The notes under the pieces were generated by a model. That model ran no database searches. It was given only the letters and a program-made list of their open reading frames with translations, and was not told the DNA's origin. From Salinicola peritrichatus (GTDB lineage: Bacteria > Pseudomonadota > Gammaproteobacteria > Pseudomonadales > Halomonadaceae), in NCBI RefSeq assembly GCF_003206715.1, contig NZ_PZJU01000041.1, positions 76,815-140,492 on the forward strand: a DNA stretch of 63,678 bases, given 5' to 3'. The translations under genes and the position numbers were made by a program. Below, piece after piece: positions 56,496 to 63,678 of the stretch (its first letter is position 1; each line of letters begins with the position of its first letter).

Positions 56496-57449
56496 ATGTT
56501 TGAACGCATCAACCGGCTATTCCCGGTCTGGGTCGTTTTGCTGGCCGTCATCGCCGCCTTCCAGCCCCAGCTCTTCGTCGGCTTCAAAAGCGACATCCAA
56601 ACGCTGCTCGTCGTCATCATGTTCGCCATGGGGCTGACGCTGACCCGCGAGGACTTCGCGCGCGTGATCAAGGCGCCCAAGCCGGTTGCCGTCGGCGTGG
56701 TGCTGCAGTTTCTGATCATGCCGCTGGCGGCGCTGCTGGTCTCCCGCGTGCTCGGCCTCAGCCCGGAACTGACCACCGGCATGGTGCTGGTGGGCGCCAC
56801 CGCCGGCGGTACCTCCTCCAACGTCATGACCTGGCTCGCCGGCGGCCACGTGGCGCTCTCCGTGACCATGACCATGGTTTCCACCGTGATCTCGGTGGTG
56901 GCGACGCCCTTCATCACCTGGCTGATCGTCGGTCGGAGCATCGATGTGCCGGTGCTCGGCATGCTGATGAGCATTGCGCAACTGGTCCTCGCCCCGATCG
57001 CACTCGGCGTGATCGTGCACCACCTGCTCGGCGCACGCATCCGCAAGATCGAACCGGCGCTGGCGACGCTCGCCATGGCGGCGATCATACTGATCATCGC
57101 CATCGTCGTCGCACTCAACGCCGGCAACTTGACCACGCTGGGCCCGATCGTCGCGCTGGCGGTCATTGCCCACAACGGCATCGGGCTCGCCGCCGGCTAC
57201 TGGCTGACCCGTGCGCTGGGTTTCGACATCCGCACCGCGCGCACCATTGCCTTCGAGGTCGGGCTGCAGAACTCCGGTCTCGCGGTCTCGCTCGCCAACC
57301 AGTTCTTCACTGCCGGCGCGGCATTGCCGGGTGCGCTGTTCTCGGTCTGGCACAACGTTTCCGGTTCGCTGCTGGCGGGTTACTGGAAACGGCGCGGTAT
57401 TTCGTCTGCCATCACCAAGCCCGGGGCAGGGGAGAGTGTCAGCCGCTGA
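56496..57449 (+). CDS. Bile acid:sodium symporter family (BASS) transporter
   Basis: 317 aa inner-membrane transporter with about nine to ten helices. Family signatures GATAGGTSSNVMTWLAGG and FEVGLQNSGLAVSLANQFF (sodium-binding region) are present. Close bacterial relatives move pantoate/keto acids or other organic anions; the substrate is not known. Confidence 0.93.
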   Translation: MFERINRLFPVWVVLLAVIAAFQPQLFVGFKSDIQTLLVVIMFAMGLTLTREDFARVIKAPKPVAVGVVLQFLIMPLAALLVSRVLGLSPELTTGMVLVGATAGGTSSNVMTWLAGGHVALSVTMTMVSTVISVVATPFITWLIVGRSIDVPVLGMLMSIAQLVLAPIALGVIVHHLLGARIRKIEPALATLAMAAIILIIAIVVALNAGNLTTLGPIVALAVIAHNGIGLAAGYWLTRALGFDIRTARTIAFEVGLQNSGLAVSLANQFFTAGAALPGALFSVWHNVSGSLLAGYWKRRGISSAITKPGAGESVSR

Positions 57450-57491
57450 TTCGATTGTCACGGATGTTTGCTCAATTCCGGCGCTAGGAAA

Positions 57492-57522
57492 GCGGGGCGA
57501 GATGATAGAATCCGCCCCGTTT
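57492..57522 (+). terminator. Rho-independent terminator after the BASS gene
   Basis: GCGGGGCG ... CGCCCCG stem followed by TTTTT. Confidence 0.8.
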
Positions 57523-57547
57523 TTCGCAGAATAGAGACTAACGATAC

Positions 57548-58363
57548 ATGCGTGACGACGCCGAATTCTCGACCGGGACAGGCTCCATGGGTGCCTGCGA
57601 CGAGGCTATCGGATGCGATCCGGGGACTGGGCAGTCATGTCCTCCACGTCGTGAATTCAAGGCGCGGGGCAGTTTCGTCGAACGTTGCGACGGCTGTCGT
57701 CTGCCGGTCTTGAACTGCCTCTGTCCCTACCGCGTCAGCGCGACCAGTGATGTCAGGGTGTGGCTGTTGACGCACCCCTTCGAGCATCACAAACCGACCA
57801 ATACCGGGCGGCTGATTGCCGACGTGCTGCCGCAGAGCGAAATTTTCACCTGGTACCGTACCGCGCCGGACGAACGCCTGCTCCAGCAGTTGACGGACAG
57901 GCGCTACGTACCGTTCGTCGTCTTTCCGGACGATCAGCCCGACTATCAGCATCGCGTGGTCGACGAGCGTGCCGTCGCCAGTGCCAAGCAGGATGACTTC
58001 ATCCCGGTCTTCATCCTGATCGACGGTACCTGGCGCCAGGCTCGGCGCATCTTCCGCAAGAGCCCCTACCTGGATGGCCTGCCGGTGCTGCCGCTGCATA
58101 CCGAGCGGCTGACTCGTTATCGGCTGCGCAAGCCGGCCTCGGCTTCGCACCTGTGTACCGCCGAAGTCGCCGCCGAACTGCTGCGCAAGACCGGCGATGT
58201 CGCCGCCGCCGGCATACTCGACGACTACTTCGACGCCTTCAACGATAGCTACGCCGCCAGCCGCATCTACCACAAGCTCGAAAAGCCCACCCCGGCGATG
58301 CAGCGCCTGCTCGAGCGTCGTGCCTTCGGCTCGCAAATGGCCCGGGTCTTCTCGCCGGAGTAA
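57548..58363 (+). CDS. tapT: tRNA-uridine aminocarboxypropyltransferase (DTW domain)
   Basis: 271 aa. It has an N-terminal zinc-type cluster (CDGCRLPVLNCLC) and the DTW-like motif as DGTWRQAR near residue 163, with a conserved STAE-like CTAEVAAEL. TapT/DTWD2 proteins transfer the aminocarboxypropyl group of SAM to U47 in tRNA (acp3U). The first ~40 residues are extra and poorly conserved, and the start could lie later. Confidence 0.88.
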   Translation: MRDDAEFSTGTGSMGACDEAIGCDPGTGQSCPPRREFKARGSFVERCDGCRLPVLNCLCPYRVSATSDVRVWLLTHPFEHHKPTNTGRLIADVLPQSEIFTWYRTAPDERLLQQLTDRRYVPFVVFPDDQPDYQHRVVDERAVASAKQDDFIPVFILIDGTWRQARRIFRKSPYLDGLPVLPLHTERLTRYRLRKPASASHLCTAEVAAELLRKTGDVAAAGILDDYFDAFNDSYAASRIYHKLEKPTPAMQRLLERRAFGSQMARVFSPE

Positions 58364-58430
58364 TTTTTCCACTCATTGACTGAGTCTGCTGGCTCGAAAA
58401 GTGGGGAAGTGCTTCTGGTTCATGATACGT

Positions 58431-58444
58431 TATGTTGTAACATA
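58431..58444. promoter_or_regulatory. Putative Zur operator upstream of zinT
   Basis: TATGTTGTAACATA is a perfect 6+6 palindrome around a GT centre and resembles the core of the gammaproteobacterial Zur box (ATGTTATANTATAACAT). It lies 43 bp before the zinT start. Confidence 0.55.
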
Positions 58445-58487
58445 TCTATATGTTCCGTATCTACTTGGAAGCAAGGGAAATTCAGTC

Positions 58488-59168
58488 ATGAAGTCAGTTT
58501 CAGCACAGAGTCTGTTGGCGATCGGTCTATTCCTGGCCGGCAGCGTCCAGCTTGCGCAGGCTCACGATCACGACCATGCCGACGATCACTCTCATGAGCA
58601 TGCACACGATTATAAGCATGAGCACAGCCACGACTCGGACATCTATGCCGGCTACTTCGATGACGACCAGATCGAGGATCGCGAGCTGTCCGACTGGGAA
58701 GGGGACTGGCAGTCCGTCTATCCCTACCTGCAGGATGGCACGCTCGACGGCGTGCTCGCCCACAAGGCCGAACATGGCGATGAAAGCGCCGACGAGTACA
58801 AGACGTATTACGAGGAAGGGTACAGGACAGATGTCGAGCGCATCGTGATCGATGGTGATGAGGTGACCTTTCATGATGACGGAGGCAGTCACACTGGCGA
58901 ATATGCCTATGACGGCTACGAGATTCTGAACTATGAAGCGGGCAATCGCGGCGTGCGTTATATTTTCGAGCGGAAGAGCGGCGACGAAGACGCACCCAAG
59001 TTCATCCAGTTCAGCGATCATGCCGTCTATCCTACGGACGCCGACCACTACCATCTCTACATGGGTGATGACCGTGCCGCGTTGTTGGAGGAGGTCGTCA
59101 ACTGGCCAACCTACTATCCGTCGTCGCTCAGCGGCGATGAAATCGCCAAGGAAATGATGGCGCACTGA
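58488..59168 (+). CDS. zinT: Periplasmic zinc-binding protein ZinT
   Basis: 226 aa. It has a signal peptide (LLAIGLFLAGSVQLAQA, residues ~10-26) and then a His/Asp-rich stretch (HDHDHADDHSHEHAHDYKHEHSHD). The ZinT lipocalin-like domain starts about residue 55 (DWEGDWQSVYPYLQDGTLD), with zinc His residues near the C-terminus (HYHLYMG). It helps deliver zinc to the ZnuABC importer under zinc shortage. The operator upstream supports Zur control. Confidence 0.93.
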   Translation: MKSVSAQSLLAIGLFLAGSVQLAQAHDHDHADDHSHEHAHDYKHEHSHDSDIYAGYFDDDQIEDRELSDWEGDWQSVYPYLQDGTLDGVLAHKAEHGDESADEYKTYYEEGYRTDVERIVIDGDEVTFHDDGGSHTGEYAYDGYEILNYEAGNRGVRYIFERKSGDEDAPKFIQFSDHAVYPTDADHYHLYMGDDRAALLEEVVNWPTYYPSSLSGDEIAKEMMAH

Positions 59169-59284
59169 CAGTGCCGTGCGTGGAAAAGCGAGTTAAAACA
59201 ATCGTTTCCTTCATCTGATACGAAGCCTCCGGCACGATTCCCCTCGCGCCGAAGGCCTTGGCAATGTTATTGTCTGCGCCGTGC

Positions 59285-59361
59285 GCCCGAATAGCTCAAT
59301 TGGATAGAGTACCGGCCTTCGAAGCCGTGGGTTGCAGGTTCGAGTCCTGCTTCGGGCGCCA
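59285..59361 (+). tRNA. tRNA-Arg(TCG)
   Basis: 77 nt including the encoded CCA. The acceptor GCCCGAA/TTCGGGC pairs fully. D arm GCTC...GAGT, anticodon loop CTTCGAA (anticodon TCG, reads CGA and relatives), T arm GCAGG-TTCGAGT-CCTGC. The outermost anticodon-stem pair (27-43) is a C-T mismatch. A phage-type integrase remnant follows 165 bp downstream, as often seen at tRNA genes. Confidence 0.93.
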
Positions 59362-59525
59362 GTCCACCTTCCCAAGCGTTCCCAGATGTTCTTTTAAGAC
59401 GCTGAAAGGGAAGAAAAATAGGAAGTCTTCTTCCTCGTTGTTCCTCTCTGTTCCTACCAAATCTGGCATACAAAAGGTATAGTTTCTGGCCTGCCTACCT
59501 GTTATATCTCGGTCGATATACCTGC

Positions 59526-59690
59526 ATGCCGCTAACCGTTCGTCAGATCGAAGCAACCAAGCCAGGGGCGAAGGTCAAAACCCTCTCGGATGGCTCGGCC
59601 ATTTCCCTCGTCTGTCGCCAGACATTGGCTGTCACTTCCCTTGCCCGAAGCGGCGAGCTCGCTAGAGTTCGATCTTCGAGGTGCATTTGA
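59526..59690 (+). pseudogene. Remnant of a tyrosine integrase (N-terminal arm)
   Basis: The 54-codon frame begins MPLTVRQIEATKPGAKVKTLSDGSAISL, which matches the DUF4102 N-terminal domain of prophage/island integrases (for example ...LTDRQIRAAKP..., LSDGGGL). The frame then ends after crossing into the 3' end of the lrp-like gene, and nothing of the catalytic domain is present. With the tRNA-Arg gene 165 bp upstream it marks an old island or prophage insertion site. Confidence 0.7.
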
Positions 59691-60135
59691 TATCTTCCAT
59701 AGGTATCTCGGTCTTGACGCTTTGGACGATCTTCAGGCCGGTCAGATTGTGTATCTGGAACTGCCGATACGCGGCCAGATCCTCGACAGCTACCCTGAGC
59801 AGGAAATCGCAGTCACCGGCCATGAGATGGCATTCCAGCACCTGGGGCATCTCCTTCACCAGCGTGATGAACTGATCGACCGTGGCTTCGTCCTGGCCGG
59901 TTAGCCACACACGGACGAAAACGCTGACGCCCACGCCGACCTTGGCACCATCCAGAAGTGCCGCGTAGCCACGTATCACGCCAGCCTCTTCCAGTAGTCG
60001 TACTCTTCGCAGGCAGGTGGAAGGAGCGAGCCCGATCCGCTTGGCGAGTTCCAGATTCTGCACTCGGCCGTCCCTTTGCAGGGCGTTCAATATCCATTTG
60101 TCCGTCTTATCGAGTGGATATGGTCTTGAATTCAA
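59662..60135 (-). CDS. Lrp/AsnC-family transcriptional regulator
   Basis: 157 aa. It has an N-terminal winged HTH (residues ~8-60: DKWILNALQRDGRVQNLELAKRIGLAPSTCLRRVRLL) and a C-terminal RAM ligand-binding domain. It is divergent from azlC-azlD, with 120 bp between, so control of the amino-acid exporter in response to a branched-chain or other amino acid is likely. Confidence 0.92.
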   Translation of the reverse strand: MNSRPYPLDKTDKWILNALQRDGRVQNLELAKRIGLAPSTCLRRVRLLEEAGVIRGYAALLDGAKVGVGVSVFVRVWLTGQDEATVDQFITLVKEMPQVLECHLMAGDCDFLLRVAVEDLAAYRQFQIHNLTGLKIVQSVKTEIPMEDIKCTSKIEL

Positions 60136-60255
60136 ATTTCTCTCCCGACTTGCAATCCAGTTCCATAATCTACCGCTTTAGCGGTGCATAAAGAACCTAA
60201 TTTCGCGCTCTGTTCGATAGTCTATTCATCACTTCATGGCTAGCGAGCACGCCTT

Positions 60256-60972
60256 ATGCAACCGATGTCCAAGACTGCGTTCTATCCTAGGAATGAGATC
60301 AAGCGAGGAATGAAGGACTCGCTTCCCGTCATTATCGGCTTGGTTCCATTGGCGCTGGTACTGGGCGCGCAAGCGAGTCAGAAGGGAATGAGCATCGCCG
60401 AGGTGTCGTTGATGACTGCGCTCAACTACGCCGGCGGATCCGAGTTCGCCGCGGTCGAGCTGTGGTCCTCGTCACCGGATATCGCTCTGATCGTGGCAAT
60501 GACATTCTTGATCAACAGTCGTCACATCGTGATGGGGGCCACGCTGGCTCCTCTGCTGAAACACCTGTCTTACCGCAAGACGGTGCCTGCTCTTTTCTTC
60601 ATGTGTGATGAGAGTTGGGCGATGGGGCTTAACGATGCAAGAAGTTCATCGCGACCCCTATCTTTCAGCTTCCACTATTACCTGGGTGTTGCGCTGTTGC
60701 TCTGGTTCAACTGGGTGGCTTTTACCTCCGTTGGTGCGCTGATCGGCCCAACCTTGACCGATATCCGGGCCTGGGGGTTCGACATGGTGTTTCCTGCCGT
60801 ATTCCTCGTATTGATGAGAGGCATGTGGAGAGGGCGTAGCTTTGCATTGCCTTGGGTGACCAGTCTATTGGTCGCTTTAGGGGCATGGCTATGGCTACCC
60901 CAGGGATGGTACGTCCCGGCTGGGGCGACTGGCGGATTATTGGTGGCATATCTGTCGGGGGGCGAACGCTGA
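60256..60972 (+). CDS. azlC: Branched-chain amino-acid exporter large subunit AzlC
   Basis: 238 aa inner-membrane protein of the AzlC/YgaZ family. It has GMKDSLPVIIGLVPLALVLGA, NYAGGSEFAAVELW and NSRHIVMGATLAP. It works with AzlD (next gene, one-base overlap TGATG) as a two-component amino-acid exporter. A start at 60265 is also possible. Confidence 0.93.
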   Translation: MQPMSKTAFYPRNEIKRGMKDSLPVIIGLVPLALVLGAQASQKGMSIAEVSLMTALNYAGGSEFAAVELWSSSPDIALIVAMTFLINSRHIVMGATLAPLLKHLSYRKTVPALFFMCDESWAMGLNDARSSSRPLSFSFHYYLGVALLLWFNWVAFTSVGALIGPTLTDIRAWGFDMVFPAVFLVLMRGMWRGRSFALPWVTSLLVALGAWLWLPQGWYVPAGATGGLLVAYLSGGER

Positions 60973-61271
60973 TGGTCTCGTTCGATGCGGCGTTGACGAT
61001 AGCTCTCATGGGACTAGCCACTTATTCCACTCGCCTGATCGGCTTCCTCGCGGTCAGTCGTCTGGCATTGAATGCCAGAGCGACTCGCGTCATGGAAGTT
61101 GCTCCCGGCTGTGTGCTCATCACGGTAATAGCGCCTCGATTCGTCACCGGGGACATGGGTGAGTTGCTGGCACTGGCGATTACCTTGCTGGCAGCCATCC
61201 GCTTTTCGCTGCTTTCCACGGTCATGATCAGTGTGATCTCGACGGGTTTGTTGCGACACCTGCTGGGCTAG
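60972..61271 (+). CDS. azlD: Branched-chain amino-acid exporter small subunit AzlD
   Basis: 99 aa with four predicted helices, typical of AzlD/YgaH, including TYSTRLIGFLA near the N-terminus. Its ATG shares its A with the azlC stop. Confidence 0.9.
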   Translation: MVSFDAALTIALMGLATYSTRLIGFLAVSRLALNARATRVMEVAPGCVLITVIAPRFVTGDMGELLALAITLLAAIRFSLLSTVMISVISTGLLRHLLG

Positions 61272-61336
61272 GCATGCACATGTTCCGGGAGTTCGACAGC
61301 CTGGTTGGTCCGGTAGTCGAACCGCCGCTGAAAATC

Positions 61337-62146
61337 TCAACCCCGCTTCAGAAGCGATCTCCATCGCGAGGGCGTCATGCCGAAGGCTCGCCCGAAGGCG
61401 CGCGTCATGTGGCTCTGATCGGCGAATCCCGCCGAGAGCGCCGCTTCACTCAGGCTGATGCCGGTGGCAATGCACTGCCTGGCGAGATCCAGCCGACGTA
61501 GCGTGAGGTAGCGATAGGGACTGGTGCCGAACAGCGCACGAAAGTCGCGGGAGAGCGTCCAGCGCTCCTGACCGGATATCGACTCGAGATCGCCCAGCGT
61601 CACGCCCTCATGAGTGTGGGCATCGAGATAGTCCCGAACCCGGCTTGCCGCGCGGTAGTCGGGTGTCGTTCGCGAGCGGGCGATCCGGGTATCGCTGTTG
61701 GCTTCCAGTACGGCGGCCAGGTCGGCAATGCCGTTCTCCTCTTCGAGCGCATCCAGAGGCGTTTCGACCGAGGTCAGGAGAAAGCGGACGGCGTCCCTCA
61801 ATCGCGGGTCCGTCGACAGGCCGCCGGTAATGTGGGGCAGGGTCCTGCCGCCCAGCGCGGTCTGGATCAGCGCCGGGGCGATGTAGAGCATGCGGTAGCG
61901 AAACCCGCGCTCGTCGCCGGCGTGGCCATCGTGGGCCTCGTCCGGGTGGAGCACCATGACGGTGCCGGGCAGGCTGTGCCGATAGTCGCGCCGGTAGTGG
62001 AAGCTCTGCACCCCATCCAGCGTGATGCCGATGGCGAAGGTGTCGTGGCGGTGGGTGTCGTAGGCATGACCCTGAAAGCGGGCCTCCAGACGCTCGATGT
62101 GAGAAGGCGAAGCCACGATGCACCAGTCGGCACTGTTATCGGCCAT
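61337..62146 (-). CDS. AraC-family transcriptional regulator
   Basis: 269 aa. It has an N-terminal cupin sensor (HRHDTFAIGITLDGVQSFHYRR...PDEAHDGHA) and a C-terminal two-HTH DNA-binding domain (SGQERWTLSRDFRALFGTSPYRYL and FADQSHMTRAFGRAFGMTPSRWR). It lies 11 bp after the LysE gene and probably controls it. The ATG at 62146 has AGGA 8 nt upstream; an earlier ATG at 62161 overlaps the LysE stop. Confidence 0.93.
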   Translation of the reverse strand: MADNSADWCIVASPSHIERLEARFQGHAYDTHRHDTFAIGITLDGVQSFHYRRDYRHSLPGTVMVLHPDEAHDGHAGDERGFRYRMLYIAPALIQTALGGRTLPHITGGLSTDPRLRDAVRFLLTSVETPLDALEEENGIADLAAVLEANSDTRIARSRTTPDYRAASRVRDYLDAHTHEGVTLGDLESISGQERWTLSRDFRALFGTSPYRYLTLRRLDLARQCIATGISLSEAALSAGFADQSHMTRAFGRAFGMTPSRWRSLLKRG

Positions 62147-62157
62147 GGCGGTTCCTG

Positions 62158-62763
62158 TCATAGCAGCGGTGCGACAACGTAATCGAAGAACATCATCACT
62201 GCGACCACGACGAGCAGAATCGCCATGATCCGGTTGCAGAGACGAAAGTATCTCGGCTGATGGATTTGCTTGCCAACTATCTTGCCTACCCCGAAGTAGA
62301 GCGCGGGAGCGCCGCCGCCGCCCAGGGCGATGAGTGCCGAGCAACCGAACAGCGCGATGCCGGTGATTTCCCGGCCTGGAAACATGACCGTGGTGATCGG
62401 GATGACGACGAGTGAGTTCTTCGGGTTCAGCAACTGCATGAAAAATCCATTGCCGAAGCTCAACCTCCCGGGATGGGTCTTGTCCTGGTGCTCCGAGACA
62501 GTCGGGGTCGATGTGAATACCTTGAACGCCAGGTAGAGAATATAGGCGCTGCCGGCCAGCGCGATATAGGGGATCAGGTCCCGGACGATCAGAATCTGGC
62601 CCGCGAAACCGATCACGGCGAACCAGCAGAAGATCGCCAGTGCCACGCCAGCGAAGAACCCCCACGTCTCCCTGAGCGAGGCGCTCAGCCCTTCGTTCAG
62701 GCTCAGCAGATTCACGGGGCCGGGGGTGTACATCACGGTGAACGCGTACAAAACGATCTCCAT
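62158..62763 (-). CDS. LysE/RhtB family amino-acid exporter
   Basis: 201 aa with FTVMYTPGPVNLLSLNEGL and LLNPKNSLVVIPITTV, the two family signatures, and about six helices. It is in an operon with the AraC-type regulator. GAGG before the ATG at 62763 supports the start. Confidence 0.9.
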   Translation of the reverse strand: MEIVLYAFTVMYTPGPVNLLSLNEGLSASLRETWGFFAGVALAIFCWFAVIGFAGQILIVRDLIPYIALAGSAYILYLAFKVFTSTPTVSEHQDKTHPGRLSFGNGFFMQLLNPKNSLVVIPITTVMFPGREITGIALFGCSALIALGGGGAPALYFGVGKIVGKQIHQPRYFRLCNRIMAILLVVVAVMMFFDYVVAPLL

Positions 62764-62951
62764 CTCTCTGCCTCGGGGATAATGCTGTCTCAAGTTGATC
62801 GATAGGCTAGAGATTCCGATGATGAAGGTCTTGAATGATCCTGCAGCAAGTGGCCTCGGGCGATGCCGGGAAATTCACCGCTTCTCTGGAGATTTCGGCG
62901 CGCCGTAGCATGTGCGCATATTTCTGCACCCACCTATTGGACGTCACTACG

Positions 62952-63476
62952 ATGAATGTGGAAGTCTTTCAACCCGGAGACGAGCACAGGCCGGCGTTTC
63001 TGGCTGCCGTTCGGCGCAGCAAGTCCGTTTTTGATCGCTGGGTCGCTCCGCCAGACACTCCGGAGAGATACGCTGATTATCTGCGTCGGTACTCGGTGGA
63101 TACGCACTACAGCTATTTGGCCAAGACGGGGGACGGCACTCTGGTTGGTTGTATTAATCTAAATGAGATCGTTCGTGGCTCGCTCCAGTCCGCGTACCTT
63201 GGCTACTATGCATTTCATCCGAACCAGGGAAAGGGACTGATGAAAAAGGCTATGAGTGCCGTGCTTTCGCTTGCCTTTGGCACACACGAGCTTCATAGAT
63301 TGGAGGCTAATATCCAGCCAGGTAACATGCAGTCGGTGGGTCTGGTTAAATCATTGGGTTTTCGACTGGAGGGTTATTCTCCGCGCTACCTGAAAATTGA
63401 TGGTGAGTGGAGGGACCATGAGCGCTATGCCATCACATCGGAAGAGTGGCCTTCGGGAACAGGCCAACGTCGCTGA
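62952..63476 (+). CDS. GNAT-family N-acetyltransferase (RimJ/RimL type)
   Basis: 174 aa. The acetyl-CoA loop reads HPNQGKGLMKKA near residue 95; HELHRLEANIQPGNMQSVGLVKSLGF is the RimJ/RimL C-terminal pattern. The substrate, protein N-terminus or small molecule, is unknown. Base composition is lower in GC than the window average. Confidence 0.88.
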   Translation: MNVEVFQPGDEHRPAFLAAVRRSKSVFDRWVAPPDTPERYADYLRRYSVDTHYSYLAKTGDGTLVGCINLNEIVRGSLQSAYLGYYAFHPNQGKGLMKKAMSAVLSLAFGTHELHRLEANIQPGNMQSVGLVKSLGFRLEGYSPRYLKIDGEWRDHERYAITSEEWPSGTGQRR

Positions 63477-63630
63477 AACCCTTGAGAAGTGGGTACACGG
63501 TGGGTTTGCTCCTTTCCGGCATCGTTTTGCTCTTGTCCCGCTGTGTCCGCACCGAATTACCATGGTTCATGATTTTGGTGCTGAAACTGCGTAATAACCG
63601 ACAAGAAGCACACGATAAGAGGACGGCAGC

Positions 63631-63678
63631 ATGAACCTGGAAATACTCTATCTCTTTGTGCCGGCTAGTGTGGTGTTT
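63631..63678 (+). CDS. Partial LysE-family exporter, cut by the window end
   Basis: Sixteen codons, MNLEILYLFVPASVVF, with GAGGA about 9 nt before the ATG. The start resembles LysE/RhtB proteins (a short polar start followed by LFVPA-type helix). Too short to be certain. The 154 bp before it hold no gene that I can support. Confidence 0.5.
   Translation, partial: MNLEILYLFVPASVVF

Overview
The window looks like a chromosomal segment of a halophilic gammaproteobacterium of the Halomonadaceae (Halomonas-like). The evidence is the high GC content, the pepA/lptF/lptG and holC/valS neighbourhoods, purE-purK, bfd/bfr, tcdA and zinT. The genus is inferred from gene content, not from a marker gene.

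Layout. (1) 1-12.4 kb is mostly housekeeping: gloA, a uracil-DNA-glycosylase-like gene, DoxX, a membrane diguanylate cyclase, a PAP2 phosphatase, valS, holC, a LysE exporter, an SDR, ilvE and pepA. (2) 12.5-26.4 kb is an envelope region: the LPS export permeases lptF-lptG, a WaaP/Kdo-kinase-like kinase, a 2OG-Fe(II) oxygenase and several glycosyltransferases. One of these is an 826-aa fusion of a GT8-like, a methyltransferase-like and an ELM1-like domain. The region is scarred: an IS200/IS605 element with TnpA and TnpB, an IS1380 remnant, a truncated methyltransferase, a glycosyltransferase stub and a frameshifted, truncated lpxR. (3) 26.4-35.2 kb holds a MITE, an SDR/aldo-keto reductase pair, and a two-gene helicase operon: a UvrD-type helicase with RelE-like and ankyrin parts, followed by a SWIM-SNF2 helicase. 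(4) 35.3-50.3 kb is the most interesting part, a probable bacterial sphingolipid locus. It holds an ABC exporter, serine palmitoyltransferase, dedicated ACP, CerR-like dehydrogenase, fatty-acyl ligase, HIT protein and a bCerS-like acyltransferase. A head-group module follows: two nucleotidyltransferases, a metallophosphatase, a CDP-alcohol phosphotransferase, a ceramide/diacylglycerol-kinase-like enzyme, a further nucleotidyltransferase and an LpxO-like hydroxylase. (5) 50.6-63.7 kb has bfd and bfr, purE-purK, tcdA-truC, a sirtuin, a BASS transporter, TapT (DTW domain), zinT with a Zur-like operator, tRNA-Arg(TCG) next to an integrase remnant, Lrp-azlCD, AraC-LysE, a GNAT and the start of another LysE gene.

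How it fits together. Regions 2 and 4 both build the outer leaflet of the outer membrane. Region 2 makes, decorates and exports LPS. Region 4 is predicted to make an anionic or otherwise head-grouped ceramide, comparable to the Caulobacter spt/acp/cerR/bcerS plus cpg system. The exact head group cannot be read from sequence. Two MITE-like elements with clear terminal inverted repeats sit exactly at gene ends and contribute to the stop codons of gloA and the 26.8-kb SDR.
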